Counted from the first letter of the stretch, positions 17,896 to 27,619 are shown. The stretch: 64,000 nt of DNA from Flavobacterium nitrogenifigens (GCF_003254565.1 NZ_QJRI01000169.1:96357-160356); one strand, 5' to 3'. Notes: generated by a model from the sequence alone, not told the origin. Numbers and translations are program-made.

Positions 17896-18231
17896 TTTTT
17901 CAAAATGCCGCAAACTGCCCACACGACAATTTCAAAAGTAAGATGATAAATCTGTATGAAAACACTTGTATTTTGTAAATGTGTCAAAATAATAAGAAAT
18001 TTCTAATAAGTTAGCAATCATGCCTTACGTACAAAACGACTGTAAAAGATGGGAATTTTGTAACTATTTCCGATTTAAATAAAAAGCCTTACCGTTAAAT
18101 TTTTTATACATTTGAGATTTTCCGCATCATTTTTTAACAGCTCATTTGCTATTTATTTAAAAAATAAGAAAATTTTTATATTTCATTTTAAAAATAAGTG
18201 TTTTGATTTACAACCGATTTAGCTTTCCGAC
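17896..18231. other. Upstream region of the kinase cluster
   Basis: AT-rich leader region. The word gccttac occurs at 18022 and 18086; it also occurs at 13751 upstream of the Rho-N-like gene. No clear TAnnTTTG element lies near the start, so an alternative promoter type is possible. Confidence 0.3.
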
Positions 18232-19446
18232 ATGGTATTAATTGTAGACGATATAAGAGCGAATATTATCGCGCTGCAAAAAACATTAGAGTTGCATAAT
18301 ATCGATGTTGATAGTGCCGAATCTGGTGAAGAAGCTCTCAAAAAAATCCTAAAAACAGATTACTGCCTGATTATTATGGATGTTCAGATGCCTGGACTTG
18401 ACGGCTTTGAAGTGGTTAAAATCCTTTCAGGAAATCAACGCACAAAAGATATTCCAGTTATTTTTCTTTCAGCTATCAATACAGAAAAAAAATACATCTT
18501 TAAAGGATATGAAACTGGAGCTGTTGAATACATTACAAAACCCGTAGATAGTGATTTGCTGATTCTAAAAGTAAAAACCTTTATTAAAATTTACGAACAG
18601 CAAAACGAGCTTAAAGCGATAAAAGATCTGCTTTCTAAAGAAATCAAAATTAGAAAAGAAGCGCAGGATAATCTGGAAATCAAAATTGCAGAACGGACAA
18701 AAGAACTGGTTCAGAAAAATGAAGAATTGGAACTTCGAAATCATGAATTGCAGCAGTTTTCTTGGGTGGTTTCGCACGATTTGAATGAGCCAATTAGAAA
18801 AATTCAAATCTTTATCAAAATTATAAAAGACCTTTACTTAAAAGCAGATGACAAGGCTTTAGATTATGTTGATCGAACCATAAAATCGGCAGAAAGAATG
18901 CAGACTTTAATCACCGATCTTTTGGCTTATTCTAGGCTTTCGGCACAGGTTAAACCTGAAAAAACAGATTTAAATGTGGTTTTGCAGGAAGTGCTAGGCG
19001 ATTTTGATTATCTAATAGAACGTAAAAATGCAATTATAAAAACCAACGAACTTCCAACAGTTGATAGCATTCCCAGTCAGATGCGACAGGTTTTTCAAAA
19101 TCTGATAGGGAATGCTTTAAAATTTTCTGGAAATGAAGAAAAACCGGTAATCGAAATTACTTCAGAAACCATTTTAGAAAAATCAATTGATAGTCCGACT
19201 TCTCCCGAAGGAAAATTTTGCAGAATTACAGTAAAAGACAACGGAATTGGTTTTGATGAAATTTATCTCGATCGAATTTTTATTATTTTCCAAAGCTTAA
19301 ATGACCGCCAAACCTACGAAGGAACCGGAATTGGTTTAGCAATTGCTAAAAAAATAATAGAAAAACACAACGGATTGATCACAGCAAAAAGCAAATTTGG
19401 AGAAGGCGCAAGTTTTATCATTGTACTTCCTTTAAAATACGAATAA
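18232..19446 (+). CDS. Receiver-histidine kinase hybrid
   Basis: A 404-residue soluble protein. The receiver domain (1-120) has phosphoacceptor Asp50 (IIMDVQMPG) and Lys103 (YITKP). A coiled coil (about 125-175) leads to HisKA with phospho-His182 (SHDLNEPIRK), then HATPase_c with N-box NLIGNALKFS, G1 box DNGIGFD and G2 box GTGIGLA. With no membrane segment it senses an internal signal or is driven by phosphate from another kinase. It lies 17 bases before the large hybrid kinase gene and is the first gene of the operon that ends with CheB. Confidence 0.93.
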   Translation: MVLIVDDIRANIIALQKTLELHNIDVDSAESGEEALKKILKTDYCLIIMDVQMPGLDGFEVVKILSGNQRTKDIPVIFLSAINTEKKYIFKGYETGAVEYITKPVDSDLLILKVKTFIKIYEQQNELKAIKDLLSKEIKIRKEAQDNLEIKIAERTKELVQKNEELELRNHELQQFSWVVSHDLNEPIRKIQIFIKIIKDLYLKADDKALDYVDRTIKSAERMQTLITDLLAYSRLSAQVKPEKTDLNVVLQEVLGDFDYLIERKNAIIKTNELPTVDSIPSQMRQVFQNLIGNALKFSGNEEKPVIEITSETILEKSIDSPTSPEGKFCRITVKDNGIGFDEIYLDRIFIIFQSLNDRQTYEGTGIGLAIAKKIIEKHNGLITAKSKFGEGASFIIVLPLKYE

Positions 19447-19463
19447 AAATAATTTAGAAATAT

Positions 19464-22400
19464 ATGAATGGTAATTTTAAAAGAAACTTATTAATCAGTT
19501 CGCTAGTTTCCCTTCTTGTACTTACGGTTAGTTCTGTTGCTTCTTTCATTAGCATCAAAAGCTTGTTAGAAAGTAACTTTTGGGTCAATCATACTCAGGA
19601 CGTGATTTACAATCTAAATGAAGGTTCGGCAATTATTACAGAAGCGCAGACGAGCATGAGAGGATATCTGCTTACAGGAGACGAACAGTTTGTGGACCGA
19701 TTTAATGAAGCTGAAGCCAAGTCAAACAGTTATTTTGAAAAATTGGATGAGCTTACAGTTGACAATCCTGCGCAGAGAAAGTTACTGGAAGAATTACGCG
19801 ATAAACGTTCAGGTTTCTTTAAATATTTAAACAATCAGATTGTAAAAAAGCGTTTAAGCAAAGAAACGCTGATTTTTGATTTGAATGAAGGCAGAAAGAT
19901 GATGAATGACATGAGAGCAATCATCAGGAAAGTAGAAAATACAGAACAGAAACTTTTAGACGAACGCAATTCAAATTCAGAACGCTACGGAAATTACAGT
20001 TTGATTTTAATCGTTATTGCCTTTTTTATTGCTTTTCTTATTTCGATCGTTTTTATGATCCGAATTCTAAAAGATTATAACGAAAGATCGTTGTTGCAGC
20101 GCGAGCTGGAGAAAAAAGATAAAGAAACTGCTGAAAGGCTGAAAGTAATAAGCGGTATTGCCACACAAATTTCTAAAGGAAATTATGATGTTCAGATAGA
20201 TGATAGAAAAGCCGACACTTTAGGAGCTTTAGGAACATCAATCCATAATATGAAAGATTCATTAAAGGATTCTTTCGAATTACTATCTCAAAAAGAATGG
20301 CTTCAGTCGGGTGTTGCAACTTTGAATGATAAAATGCTTGGCGAAAAAACAATTCAGAAATTATCTAAAGATGTAATCGAATTTTTATGCCAATATACCA
20401 ACAGCAGCGCTGGAGTTTTGTATGTTGTAGATGGAGAAGAATTGACTGTTACGGGAGGTTACAGCTATATACCGAGTAAAAACAGAGAACGAATTAAGAA
20501 AGGCGAGGGGTTGATTGGACAATCTATTGTTTCTGGAAAAATGTTGGAGCTAAAAACACTTTCTCCTGAAGATATTCAGATCAATTATGCATTAGGAGAA
20601 ATAAAACCAACTCATATCGTGGCATTACCTTTAATGGATTTCAAGATTGAGGGAGCGGTAGAGCTGGCTAGCATATACGGATTTTCGATGTTGCAGCTTG
20701 AGTTTTTGAATATTGTAGCCAATAATATCGGAATTGCCTTAAAAGCAACTCAGAACCGTAAAAGGGTAATGGAACTTCTGGAAGAAACGAAATCGCAAGC
20801 AGAAGAACTTCAGATTCAGCATAGCGAATTGGAAGCGATAAATGCAGAATTAGAAGCGCAGACCGAAAAACTGCAGGCTTCAGAAGAAGAACTTCGCGTA
20901 CAGCAAGAAGAATTGGAGCAAACCAATGAAGAATTGTCTGAAAGAAGTGTTTTATTGGAAGAAAAAAATACCGAAATCCAGAAAAAATCAGAAGCTTTAG
21001 AATTGACAACCCGTTACAAATCTGAGTTTTTGGCCAATATGTCGCACGAGTTGAGAACGCCATTGAACTCGATTTTGCTGTTGAGCCGTCTGCTGTCTGA
21101 AAATAACAATCAGACAATGAACAATGAAGAAATCGAATTTGCAAAAGTGATTCAGAGTTCGGGTAACAGTTTGCTAGGACTAATTGATGAAATTCTGGAT
21201 TTATCTAAGATTGAAGCGGGTAAAATGGAACTGGAATTCTTGGATGTTTCAACTAAAGAAATCACAGATAACCTTCATAATCTGTTTTATATGGTGGCAA
21301 AGGAGAAGGGAATTGATTTTGAAATTATTGCCAAAGAAGCGCCAATTGTGATTAAAACAGATAAAATGCGCTTGGAGCAGATTCTAAAAAACCTGATTTC
21401 AAATGCCATTAAATTTACTGAAAAAGGAACCGTTTCTCTTGAAATTAAAGTCGATACAGACGATGATAAAATAATCTGCTTTATTGTAAAAGATACAGGA
21501 ATCGGAATTCCGGTAGAGAAACAGCCTTTAATTTTTGAAGCTTTCCAGCAAGCAGACGGTTCTACCAAACGTAAATATGGCGGAACAGGTTTAGGATTGT
21601 CAATTAGCCGTGAATTGGCTAAATTATTGCGAGGAGAAATCATTCTGCACAGTAAAGTAAACGAAGGAAGTACATTTACTTTATGCCTGCCAGTTTTAGG
21701 ATTTGCAATCAATAAAGTATCAATAAATAAAATTCCAGAAGCTGAAGAGATTGAAGTTCAATCTGAAAATGAAGAAGAAAAACCAAGATATATCAGCGAT
21801 ATTGTTCCAGAAGAAATTGAAGACGACAGACATTCAATTACGGAAGGTAATAAGGTAATCCTGATTGTAGAAGATGACATTAGCTTTGCTAAATCATTAT
21901 TGGCTTTTACTCAGAAAAAAGGCTATAAAGGCGTCGTTGCAGTAAGAGGAGATTATGCTTTGAATTTTGCTTTAATCTACAAACCAATCGGAATTTTATT
22001 GGATATCGAACTTCCAATTAAGAGTGGCTGGGAGGTTTTAGAAGAATTAAAAAATCATTCTCAAACCAAACATATTTCGGTACACATAATGTCTTCGCAC
22101 AAGTTGAAACAGGAAAGTCTGTTAAAAGGGGCTGTAGATTTCTTAGATAAACCAGTTGCTTTTGACAAGATTCCAGAGGTTTTTATGCGTATTGAGCACA
22201 TTATAAACAAAGAATCTCAGAAAGTTTTAATTATTGAAGATAACCCGAAACATGCTAAAGCATTGGCTTATTTCTTAGAAACGTATAATATCAATTCTGA
22301 AATTAAAAGCGAAGTTTCAGCAGGTTTATCGGCCTTAACCAAAAAAGACATCGATTGTGTAATTTTAGATATGGGAATTCCAGACAAACAGGCTTATGAA

Positions 22401-23030
22401 ATTCTAGATGGCGTAAAGAAAAGTCCAGGATTAGAAAATCTGCCAGTAATTGTCTTTACAGGAAAAAGCTTGTCTATAAAAGAAGAATTGAAAATTAGAA
22501 AATATGCCGATTCGATTATTGTAAAAACAGCACATTCTTACCAGAGAATGCTCGATGAGGTTTCGCTTTTCCTTCATTTGGTAGAAGAAAAAAAGAATGG
22601 AGACCATAAAAAAGAAAGTCACAAGAAACTCAATTCGCTCAATAATATTCTATTTGAGAAAAAAGTATTAATCGTAGATGATGATGTACGAAATATATAT
22701 TCGCTATCAAAAGCTTTAGAAGCATTTAAAATGAATGTAATTACGGCTTTTGACGGAAAAGAGGCGATTAAAATTTTGGATGAAAACCCAGATACAGATG
22801 TAGTATTGCTAGACATGATGATGCCAAACATGGACGGCTACGAAACTGCCGAAAAGATAAGAAGTAATCCTAAATTCCTTAACTTAGCTGTAATCGCGGT
22901 AACAGCCAAAGCTATGACTGGCGACAGGGAGAAATGTATTAAGGCAGGAGCTTCAGATTATATTACAAAACCTGTAGATGTAGACCAGCTGTTATCGTTG
23001 CTGAGAGTTTGGCTGTACGATAAAATCTAA
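19464..23030 (+). CDS. CHASE3-HAMP-GAF hybrid histidine kinase with three receivers
   Basis: A 1188-residue membrane kinase. TM1 is at about 8-32, the periplasmic CHASE3 helices at about 35-175, TM2 at about 177-198, then HAMP, a GAF domain (about 280-435) and a long Glu/Gln-rich coiled coil. HisKA carries His528 (NMSHELRTPL); HATPase_c follows with NLISNAIKFTEKG, DTGIGIP and GGTGLGLSIS. The C-terminus has three receivers with predicted acceptors Asp847 (LLDIELP), Asp969 (ILDMGIP) and Asp1117 (LLDMMMP). The second lacks a plain KP ending (IIVKTAHSY), so it may be a degenerate receiver. Operon with the upstream kinase and downstream receiver, CheR and CheB. Signal unknown. Confidence 0.95.
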   Translation: MNGNFKRNLLISSLVSLLVLTVSSVASFISIKSLLESNFWVNHTQDVIYNLNEGSAIITEAQTSMRGYLLTGDEQFVDRFNEAEAKSNSYFEKLDELTVDNPAQRKLLEELRDKRSGFFKYLNNQIVKKRLSKETLIFDLNEGRKMMNDMRAIIRKVENTEQKLLDERNSNSERYGNYSLILIVIAFFIAFLISIVFMIRILKDYNERSLLQRELEKKDKETAERLKVISGIATQISKGNYDVQIDDRKADTLGALGTSIHNMKDSLKDSFELLSQKEWLQSGVATLNDKMLGEKTIQKLSKDVIEFLCQYTNSSAGVLYVVDGEELTVTGGYSYIPSKNRERIKKGEGLIGQSIVSGKMLELKTLSPEDIQINYALGEIKPTHIVALPLMDFKIEGAVELASIYGFSMLQLEFLNIVANNIGIALKATQNRKRVMELLEETKSQAEELQIQHSELEAINAELEAQTEKLQASEEELRVQQEELEQTNEELSERSVLLEEKNTEIQKKSEALELTTRYKSEFLANMSHELRTPLNSILLLSRLLSENNNQTMNNEEIEFAKVIQSSGNSLLGLIDEILDLSKIEAGKMELEFLDVSTKEITDNLHNLFYMVAKEKGIDFEIIAKEAPIVIKTDKMRLEQILKNLISNAIKFTEKGTVSLEIKVDTDDDKIICFIVKDTGIGIPVEKQPLIFEAFQQADGSTKRKYGGTGLGLSISRELAKLLRGEIILHSKVNEGSTFTLCLPVLGFAINKVSINKIPEAEEIEVQSENEEEKPRYISDIVPEEIEDDRHSITEGNKVILIVEDDISFAKSLLAFTQKKGYKGVVAVRGDYALNFALIYKPIGILLDIELPIKSGWEVLEELKNHSQTKHISVHIMSSHKLKQESLLKGAVDFLDKPVAFDKIPEVFMRIEHIINKESQKVLIIEDNPKHAKALAYFLETYNINSEIKSEVSAGLSALTKKDIDCVILDMGIPDKQAYEILDGVKKSPGLENLPVIVFTGKSLSIKEELKIRKYADSIIVKTAHSYQRMLDEVSLFLHLVEEKKNGDHKKESHKKLNSLNNILFEKKVLIVDDDVRNIYSLSKALEAFKMNVITAFDGKEAIKILDENPDTDVVLLDMMMPNMDGYETAEKIRSNPKFLNLAVIAVTAKAMTGDREKCIKAGASDYITKPVDVDQLLSLLRVWLYDKI

Positions 23031-23047
23031 TCTTTAAAATGCTGTAA

Positions 23048-23413
23048 ATGGGAAAAAAACGAGTGTTGATTGTAGATGATGATTCTAGAAATATTTTTGC
23101 TATGGTAAATACCTTAAAAGCAAAATCGTATGACTGTATATCTTGTCTAAGTGCCGAAGAAGCCTTAAAAATATTGCGTCAAGACGCATCTATTGATGCA
23201 GTTTTACTAGATATGATGATGCCAGAAATGGATGGCTACGAAGCAATTCCGCTTATAAAGGCAATTCCGTCTCAGGAATCTACATTAATCGTTGCTGTAA
23301 CGGCACAGGCAATGGCAGGAGATAAAGAAAAATGTTTGCAAGCTGGAGCAGATGCTTACATTTCAAAACCTGTAGATGTTGACAAATTACTTCAGATTTT
23401 GAGAGGAAATTAA
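23048..23413 (+). CDS. Single-domain response regulator
   Basis: A 121-residue receiver with acidic pair DDD, acceptor Asp55 (LLDMMMPEMDG) and Lys107 (YISKP). It is very like the third receiver of the preceding hybrid kinase, so it probably arose by duplication of that domain and takes phosphate from the same kinase. The gene lies 17 bases after the kinase and eight bases before cheR. Confidence 0.94.
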   Translation: MGKKRVLIVDDDSRNIFAMVNTLKAKSYDCISCLSAEEALKILRQDASIDAVLLDMMMPEMDGYEAIPLIKAIPSQESTLIVAVTAQAMAGDKEKCLQAGADAYISKPVDVDKLLQILRGN

Positions 23414-23421
23414 AGTGAATT

Positions 23422-24234
23422 ATGATTGAAGATATTGAACTAGAAACCCTTATAAATGATGTTTACGAATATTATGGTTTTGATTTTGGAAGTTATTCAA
23501 GAGCCTCACTTAAAAGACGAGTAAGCAGAGTATTTGCTTTGGAAGGATTTAAACATTTTCATGATTTTTTGTCTAAAGTCCGCACAGATCCCGAGTATTA
23601 TAAAAGAATGATTGACGAAATTACGGTTAATGTAACCGAGATGTTTCGCGATCCCTCATTTTATCTTACACTTAGAAAAGAAGTTCTTCCGTTGTTAGGA
23701 ACAAAACCTTTTATTCGTATTTGGCACGCAGGATGCTCTACAGGAGAAGAAGTTTATTCCATGGCCATTATGCTCAAAGAAGAAGGTTTATTGCACAAAT
23801 CAATATTGTATGCAACAGACATAAACGCTTCGGTACTAGAAACGGCCAAAAGCGGTATTTTTCCGTTGCGAATGATAAAAGACTATGCTGATAATTATCG
23901 CGATGCTGGCGGACAGCAGGATTTTTCAGATTATTACATTGCCAATTACGGTTTTGCAAAGTTCAACGAAAATCTTTCTGAAAAAATGGTTTTCTCACAG
24001 CATAATTTAGTTTCAGACACTTCATTTAATGAGTTTGATCTCATATTGTGTCGCAATGTTTTAATTTATTTTGATAATAATCTGCAGAAAAGAGTCGTAA
24101 ACTTATTTGACGACAGTTTGGCTGTGCTAGGTTTCTTAGCACTCGGAACAAAAGAAACGATAAAATATTCTATATCTCAAACCAAATACAAACAATTTGC
24201 TAAAGAGAAAATATGGAGGAAAATAAAAGAATAA
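23422..24234 (+). CDS. cheR: CheR-type glutamate methyltransferase
   Basis: A 270-residue SAM-dependent methyltransferase. The N-terminal helical domain has SYSRASLKRRVSRVF. The SAM-binding motif is WHAGCSTGEEVYSMAI; LCRNVLIYFD is the usual CheR motif. It would methylate Glu side chains of a receptor-like protein. The window has no methyl-accepting protein, CheA or CheW, and Flavobacterium glides without flagellar chemotaxis, so the target is probably a helical or coiled-coil sensor such as the neighbouring CHASE3 kinase. The gene overlaps cheB by 22 bases. Confidence 0.93.
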   Translation: MIEDIELETLINDVYEYYGFDFGSYSRASLKRRVSRVFALEGFKHFHDFLSKVRTDPEYYKRMIDEITVNVTEMFRDPSFYLTLRKEVLPLLGTKPFIRIWHAGCSTGEEVYSMAIMLKEEGLLHKSILYATDINASVLETAKSGIFPLRMIKDYADNYRDAGGQQDFSDYYIANYGFAKFNENLSEKMVFSQHNLVSDTSFNEFDLILCRNVLIYFDNNLQKRVVNLFDDSLAVLGFLALGTKETIKYSISQTKYKQFAKEKIWRKIKE

Positions 24235-24800
24235 CAAATTGTAGAGTAGTTATAATTGGCGGTTCGGCAGGAAGTTTACAGGCATTATTGCAGATTTTGC
24301 CTTTTATAGAAAATCCGATTTCTTTTGCTATTGTCATCGTTGTTCATAGAAAAAACTCAGACGAACAAACTCTAGAAGACTTAATTGCTTTAAAATCAAA
24401 AATAAAAGTAAAAGAAGTAGAAGATAAAGTAAAACTCGTATCGGGATTTATTTATATCGCTCCTTCCAATTATCATTTATTATTTGAGAAAAACGAAACG
24501 CTTTCATTAGATACTTCAGAAAAAATAAACTACAGTAGACCAAGCATAGATGTCTCTTTTGAGTCTGCTGCGGAAATATATAGAGAACATTTGATCGGAA
24601 TATTGCTTTCGGGTTCCAATTCGGATGGAACAGTTGGATTGAGGGCAATACAGGCAGCAGGCGGTATAAGTGTAGTCCAGAATCCGCTTTCTGCAGATAT
24701 GCCTTTTATGCCAAACAACGCGATTCTGCACACAACGCCAGATTTTATTTTAAATACCGAAGAAATTCTGGAGTTTATAAAAGGAATAAATCGGGAATAG
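24213..24800 (+). CDS. cheB: CheB-type methylesterase domain protein
   Basis: A 195-residue protein that is only the esterase/deamidase domain; the regulatory receiver of classical CheB is missing. The catalytic triad is visible as Ser18 (GGSAGS), His45 (VVHRKN) and Asp138 (SGSNSDGT). It reverses CheR methylation. With the receiver missing, control may come from the stand-alone receiver encoded two genes upstream. The start overlaps the cheR end, so translation is probably coupled. Confidence 0.93.
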   Translation: MEENKRITNCRVVIIGGSAGSLQALLQILPFIENPISFAIVIVVHRKNSDEQTLEDLIALKSKIKVKEVEDKVKLVSGFIYIAPSNYHLLFEKNETLSLDTSEKINYSRPSIDVSFESAAEIYREHLIGILLSGSNSDGTVGLRAIQAAGGISVVQNPLSADMPFMPNNAILHTTPDFILNTEEILEFIKGINRE

Positions 24801-24819
24801 GAAGTTGATTGAAATGAAG

Positions 24820-24981
24820 TATCGCCCCTCTGGGGCTTTTTGGATACTTATAAAATTATTGCTATAAATATTTCGCTTCTCAGAAGCTTTTGTCAAGTAA
24901 ATAGTCCCAGAGGGACGAAATATTTATAGCAAATAATAATAGACACAGACTGATAAAGAGCTCCAGCGGAGCGAAATATGC
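24820..24981. repeat. E-type inverted repeat (ctccag-ggag words)
   Basis: Outer words are tcgcccctctggggcttttt at 24822 and gagctccagcggagcgaaat near 24958. An inner inverted pair is tgctataaatatttcg (24860-24875) and cgaaatatttatagca (24916-24931). Related elements lie at 37670-37832 and 56858-57016. It sits between convergent genes and could terminate both. Confidence 0.85.
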
Positions 24982-24999
24982 TTTTTGAATTATAAAAGA

Positions 25000-25764
25000 C
25001 TATTTTTTCTCGTCTTCTGGAAGCACAACTTTATTCAATTCTGCTTCTTTTTCAGCTCTTCTTTGCGCTGCTTTTCCTTTCCCGATTGGAATTCCTGCCG
25101 TCACATACAAAGATCTATTATATTGATTATTTGGACCGTCGCCTTTCATTACAGTAACAAGTCCATAGTAGTATTGAACTGTAATATTTAAACCATTTCC
25201 AACATTCATATGATAGCCGGCACCAAAAGCAAGTCCCGCATCTATAACATGTATTTGGTCTCTAATATTTTTCTTGTAAACTACATCGTCATCGTTGATT
25301 TCGTTTTTAAACTCATCAAAAGCTTTAGCCAATAAACCAAATTGTGGGCCTGTTTTAAGATAGATATTATTTTTGAATTGATATTTAATTAATATAGGAA
25401 CATTAAAATAACGGATTTCACGATTTACATGTCCACCTGTAAAAGTATTGTCCAGATTTTCATCATTCAAAGAATACACGGGAATATCTTTGGCTCCCAT
25501 AGGCGATTTTACAATTACTCCAGTATTAATCATCCAAGCTGGATTTTTCTTAGACCTGAAGTCAAAGTAAAAACCAAGATTGAAACCTGGATTTAAAGCA
25601 GAAGACCCCATGTTTGAAATGGTAGAAAAATTTGCGCCGCCTTCAAGACCAAATTCTAAAAACTCAGAATTGAGTTTGTCTCCAAATATTAAGGAAATTA
25701 GGACTTGGGATTGGGCAGAACTAATACAAAAGAAAGTAAAAACGATTAATAAAATCTTTTTCAT
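25000..25764 (-). CDS. PorT-like outer-membrane beta-barrel protein
   Basis: A 254-residue protein with signal peptide (MKKILLIVFTFFCISSAQSQ). An eight-strand-type barrel follows: LEFGLEGGANFSTI, PGFNLGFYFDF, IRYFNVPILIKYQF, IYLKTGPQFGLLA, and AGLAFGAGYHMN. The C-terminal tail KGKAAQRRAEKEAELNKVVL is charged and probably periplasmic. Matches the OMP_b-brl_2 type. It follows the next gene (25777-26898) by 12 bases in an operon. Function unknown. Confidence 0.82.
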   Translation of the reverse strand: MKKILLIVFTFFCISSAQSQVLISLIFGDKLNSEFLEFGLEGGANFSTISNMGSSALNPGFNLGFYFDFRSKKNPAWMINTGVIVKSPMGAKDIPVYSLNDENLDNTFTGGHVNREIRYFNVPILIKYQFKNNIYLKTGPQFGLLAKAFDEFKNEINDDDVVYKKNIRDQIHVIDAGLAFGAGYHMNVGNGLNITVQYYYGLVTVMKGDGPNNQYNRSLYVTAGIPIGKGKAAQRRAEKEAELNKVVLPEDEKK

Positions 25765-25776
25765 ATAAATGGATAA

Positions 25777-26898
25777 TTACAGTCCAAAACGGTATTGTAA
25801 ACTTCCTAATACTTGGGTACGACTTCCTAAGAAACCGCACTCTGCACGAAACATAACATGTCTGCTGAATTGATATTGAGATCCAATAATAAAGTTCCAC
25901 ATATCTTTTGGTCTTTTTTGAAGCGAATATTGCACAGATGAATCTGAGGCTGTGCTCAATGCTCCGTCCAGAGTTGCTAAAAATGTCCCTGCTCTATCTA
26001 AAGCTCTGTCAGCAGTATTATGCTTGGCAATATTAACTGGATTTTTTTGTTCAGCTGGACTCAAACTATCCCACCAGTTATCTACTTTTGTCTGATTTTC
26101 AGATACTTTTTGAAGTCCACTATCCACTTTAGCCTGAGCACTGCTTAGATCAATAAAATCAGATAAAGGTAAATCTCCATTAGTATCTCCAGAAATATGA
26201 ACTCTAAAAGCTCCAACCCAAACCGCTATATTGGTGTCTGGTTTTTTGAATTTAAATGTTTTTCCTAATCTTGGACCAAAAATATAAGAGAATGCAGGTT
26301 TATCCAGTGAACTAATGTCGGTCCAAGCCATGTTCATATCTAGTGCAAACCAGCCTCCGCCAATACCAATTGTTGGTGTCATACCTATACCAAAAGTAGT
26401 AGCGTCAAAATTTGCTTTGGTACTGAAATTTGCAATTTCAGACCAATTGTTATCAGCGTCCGGGACCCAAATGCCAGCATTAATTTTAGTTGCTGTTTTG
26501 GCTTTTCCAAAAATTCCATAAATATTTAAAAAGGGAAGTAACCAAACATCTGGTCTAATAGTAAGTGCACCAGCTTCAACTGTTGATTTATTAAATCGCA
26601 CAATTTCATCTAAGTTATATTGGGGGCCATGATTAAAGCCAATATTTAAATCATTAATAACAATTTCAGATTCCTGCCAAAAATAATTAACAGATACTCC
26701 TGCAGAATAAGGAAGTTTATAGCCTTTTTGAGCTACTTTTTCTCCCCAGATTGGTAGAGCGTACGGGTATTTTTCGACTTTAAGACTGTCTTTTAATTCT
26801 TCATTTTTCTTTCCTACAATTTTGTCGGTATAAACCTGTCCGAAAATTTGCAAGCTAAATAGTAATAAAAAGGCTGATATTAGTGTATTACATTTCAT
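25777..26898 (-). CDS. Predicted outer-membrane protein, function unknown
   Basis: A 373-residue protein with a signal peptide (MKCNTLISAFLLLFSLQIFG) and many amphipathic beta strands. Examples are PYSAGVSVNYFWQESEIVI, ATTFGIGMTPTIGIGGGWFAL, and the last strand TQVLGSLQYRFGL, which ends in an aromatic-rich barrel-terminus motif. A helical insert at about 250-305 (SSAQAKVDSGLQKVSENQTK) may form an extracellular or periplasmic hairpin. I do not recognise a characterised family. First gene of a two-gene operon. Confidence 0.75.
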   Translation of the reverse strand: MKCNTLISAFLLLFSLQIFGQVYTDKIVGKKNEELKDSLKVEKYPYALPIWGEKVAQKGYKLPYSAGVSVNYFWQESEIVINDLNIGFNHGPQYNLDEIVRFNKSTVEAGALTIRPDVWLLPFLNIYGIFGKAKTATKINAGIWVPDADNNWSEIANFSTKANFDATTFGIGMTPTIGIGGGWFALDMNMAWTDISSLDKPAFSYIFGPRLGKTFKFKKPDTNIAVWVGAFRVHISGDTNGDLPLSDFIDLSSAQAKVDSGLQKVSENQTKVDNWWDSLSPAEQKNPVNIAKHNTADRALDRAGTFLATLDGALSTASDSSVQYSLQKRPKDMWNFIIGSQYQFSRHVMFRAECGFLGSRTQVLGSLQYRFGL

Positions 26899-27187
26899 TG
26901 ATTAGAGTGTTTTAATGTTAATTAATTAAACTGCGAAAAATAAATATGTACTAATGCTGTTATGGGAATCTTTTTATCTTGTATGCTAAATAGGTTTTAT
27001 TATAAATTAAAGCTTAATAATGTGTTAATTAGTGTTAAAGTTAACGAAATTTTCTTACCTCCGACAAAAATTAAATGAGAAAATGAGAAAAGCTTTAAAA
27101 ATAATTTTAGGATAATTTTAAGTTTTTTTTCTTTTAGGAATTATTGCCATCAATTACAATTAAAAAAATAATTGTACTTTTACAACT
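26899..27187. other. Divergent intergenic region
   Basis: AT-rich spacer between the outer-membrane protein operon and the metal-efflux cluster. TACTTTTA at 27174-27181 is a poor -7 match close to the GTG start at 27188. A metal-responsive operator is not apparent. Confidence 0.4.
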
Positions 27188-27511
27188 GTGAAATGGATAA
27201 CAATCATATTATCAATTTACCTGTTGGCATTGTCTAATATGCCATGTGCAGATATGGAAGTAAACAGTGCTATGCATAAAACGGCTCAGTTTGCTTCAGA
27301 AGATAATCATTCTCATGATAAAACAAATGATTTATGTTCTCCGTTTTGTGCCTGTAATTGCTGTGGCGCACAGGTTTTAAGTTACCATTCTGCTGTAAGT
27401 TTTGAGTTTCCTAAAACTTACAATCAAATTTCAATTGCTTTACCAAGTTACAATTCTGTTTTTATTTCCAATTTCTACGGAAGTATTTGGCAGCCCCCTC
27501 AGATAGCATAA
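27188..27511 (+). CDS. Exported Cys/His-rich small protein before CzcA
   Basis: A 107-residue protein read from a GTG start (MKWITIILSIYLLALSNMPC); no in-frame ATG precedes the signal-like helix. The middle holds a dense metal-ligand patch: His and Asp in DNHSHDKTND followed by CSPFCACNCCGAQV with five Cys. Small proteins of this kind are commonly found directly before czcA in Bacteroidota. A periplasmic metal-binding or metal-handing role for the RND pump is inferred from that position and the ligands. Confidence 0.75.
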   Translation: MKWITIILSIYLLALSNMPCADMEVNSAMHKTAQFASEDNHSHDKTNDLCSPFCACNCCGAQVLSYHSAVSFEFPKTYNQISIALPSYNSVFISNFYGSIWQPPQIA

Positions 27512-27619
27512 TGATTGTGCCTGTTCGATAAAGATCGAAAACGGGCGAGAGAGTTGTGGACTTTCCACACATTTACAGACAATTTAATTGTCTAATTTCT
27601 CACGTCATTATATATTCAA

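Noticed and set aside
20668..21144. 158-residue minus-strand frame within the hybrid kinase gene
   Set aside because: It is opposite the coiled coil and HisKA coding sequence, has Cys/Leu-rich shadow composition, and no start signals.
24820..24981. Riboswitch or structured RNA upstream of a gene
   Set aside because: The element lies between two convergent genes and has relatives at 37670 and 56858, so it is a dispersed repeat.
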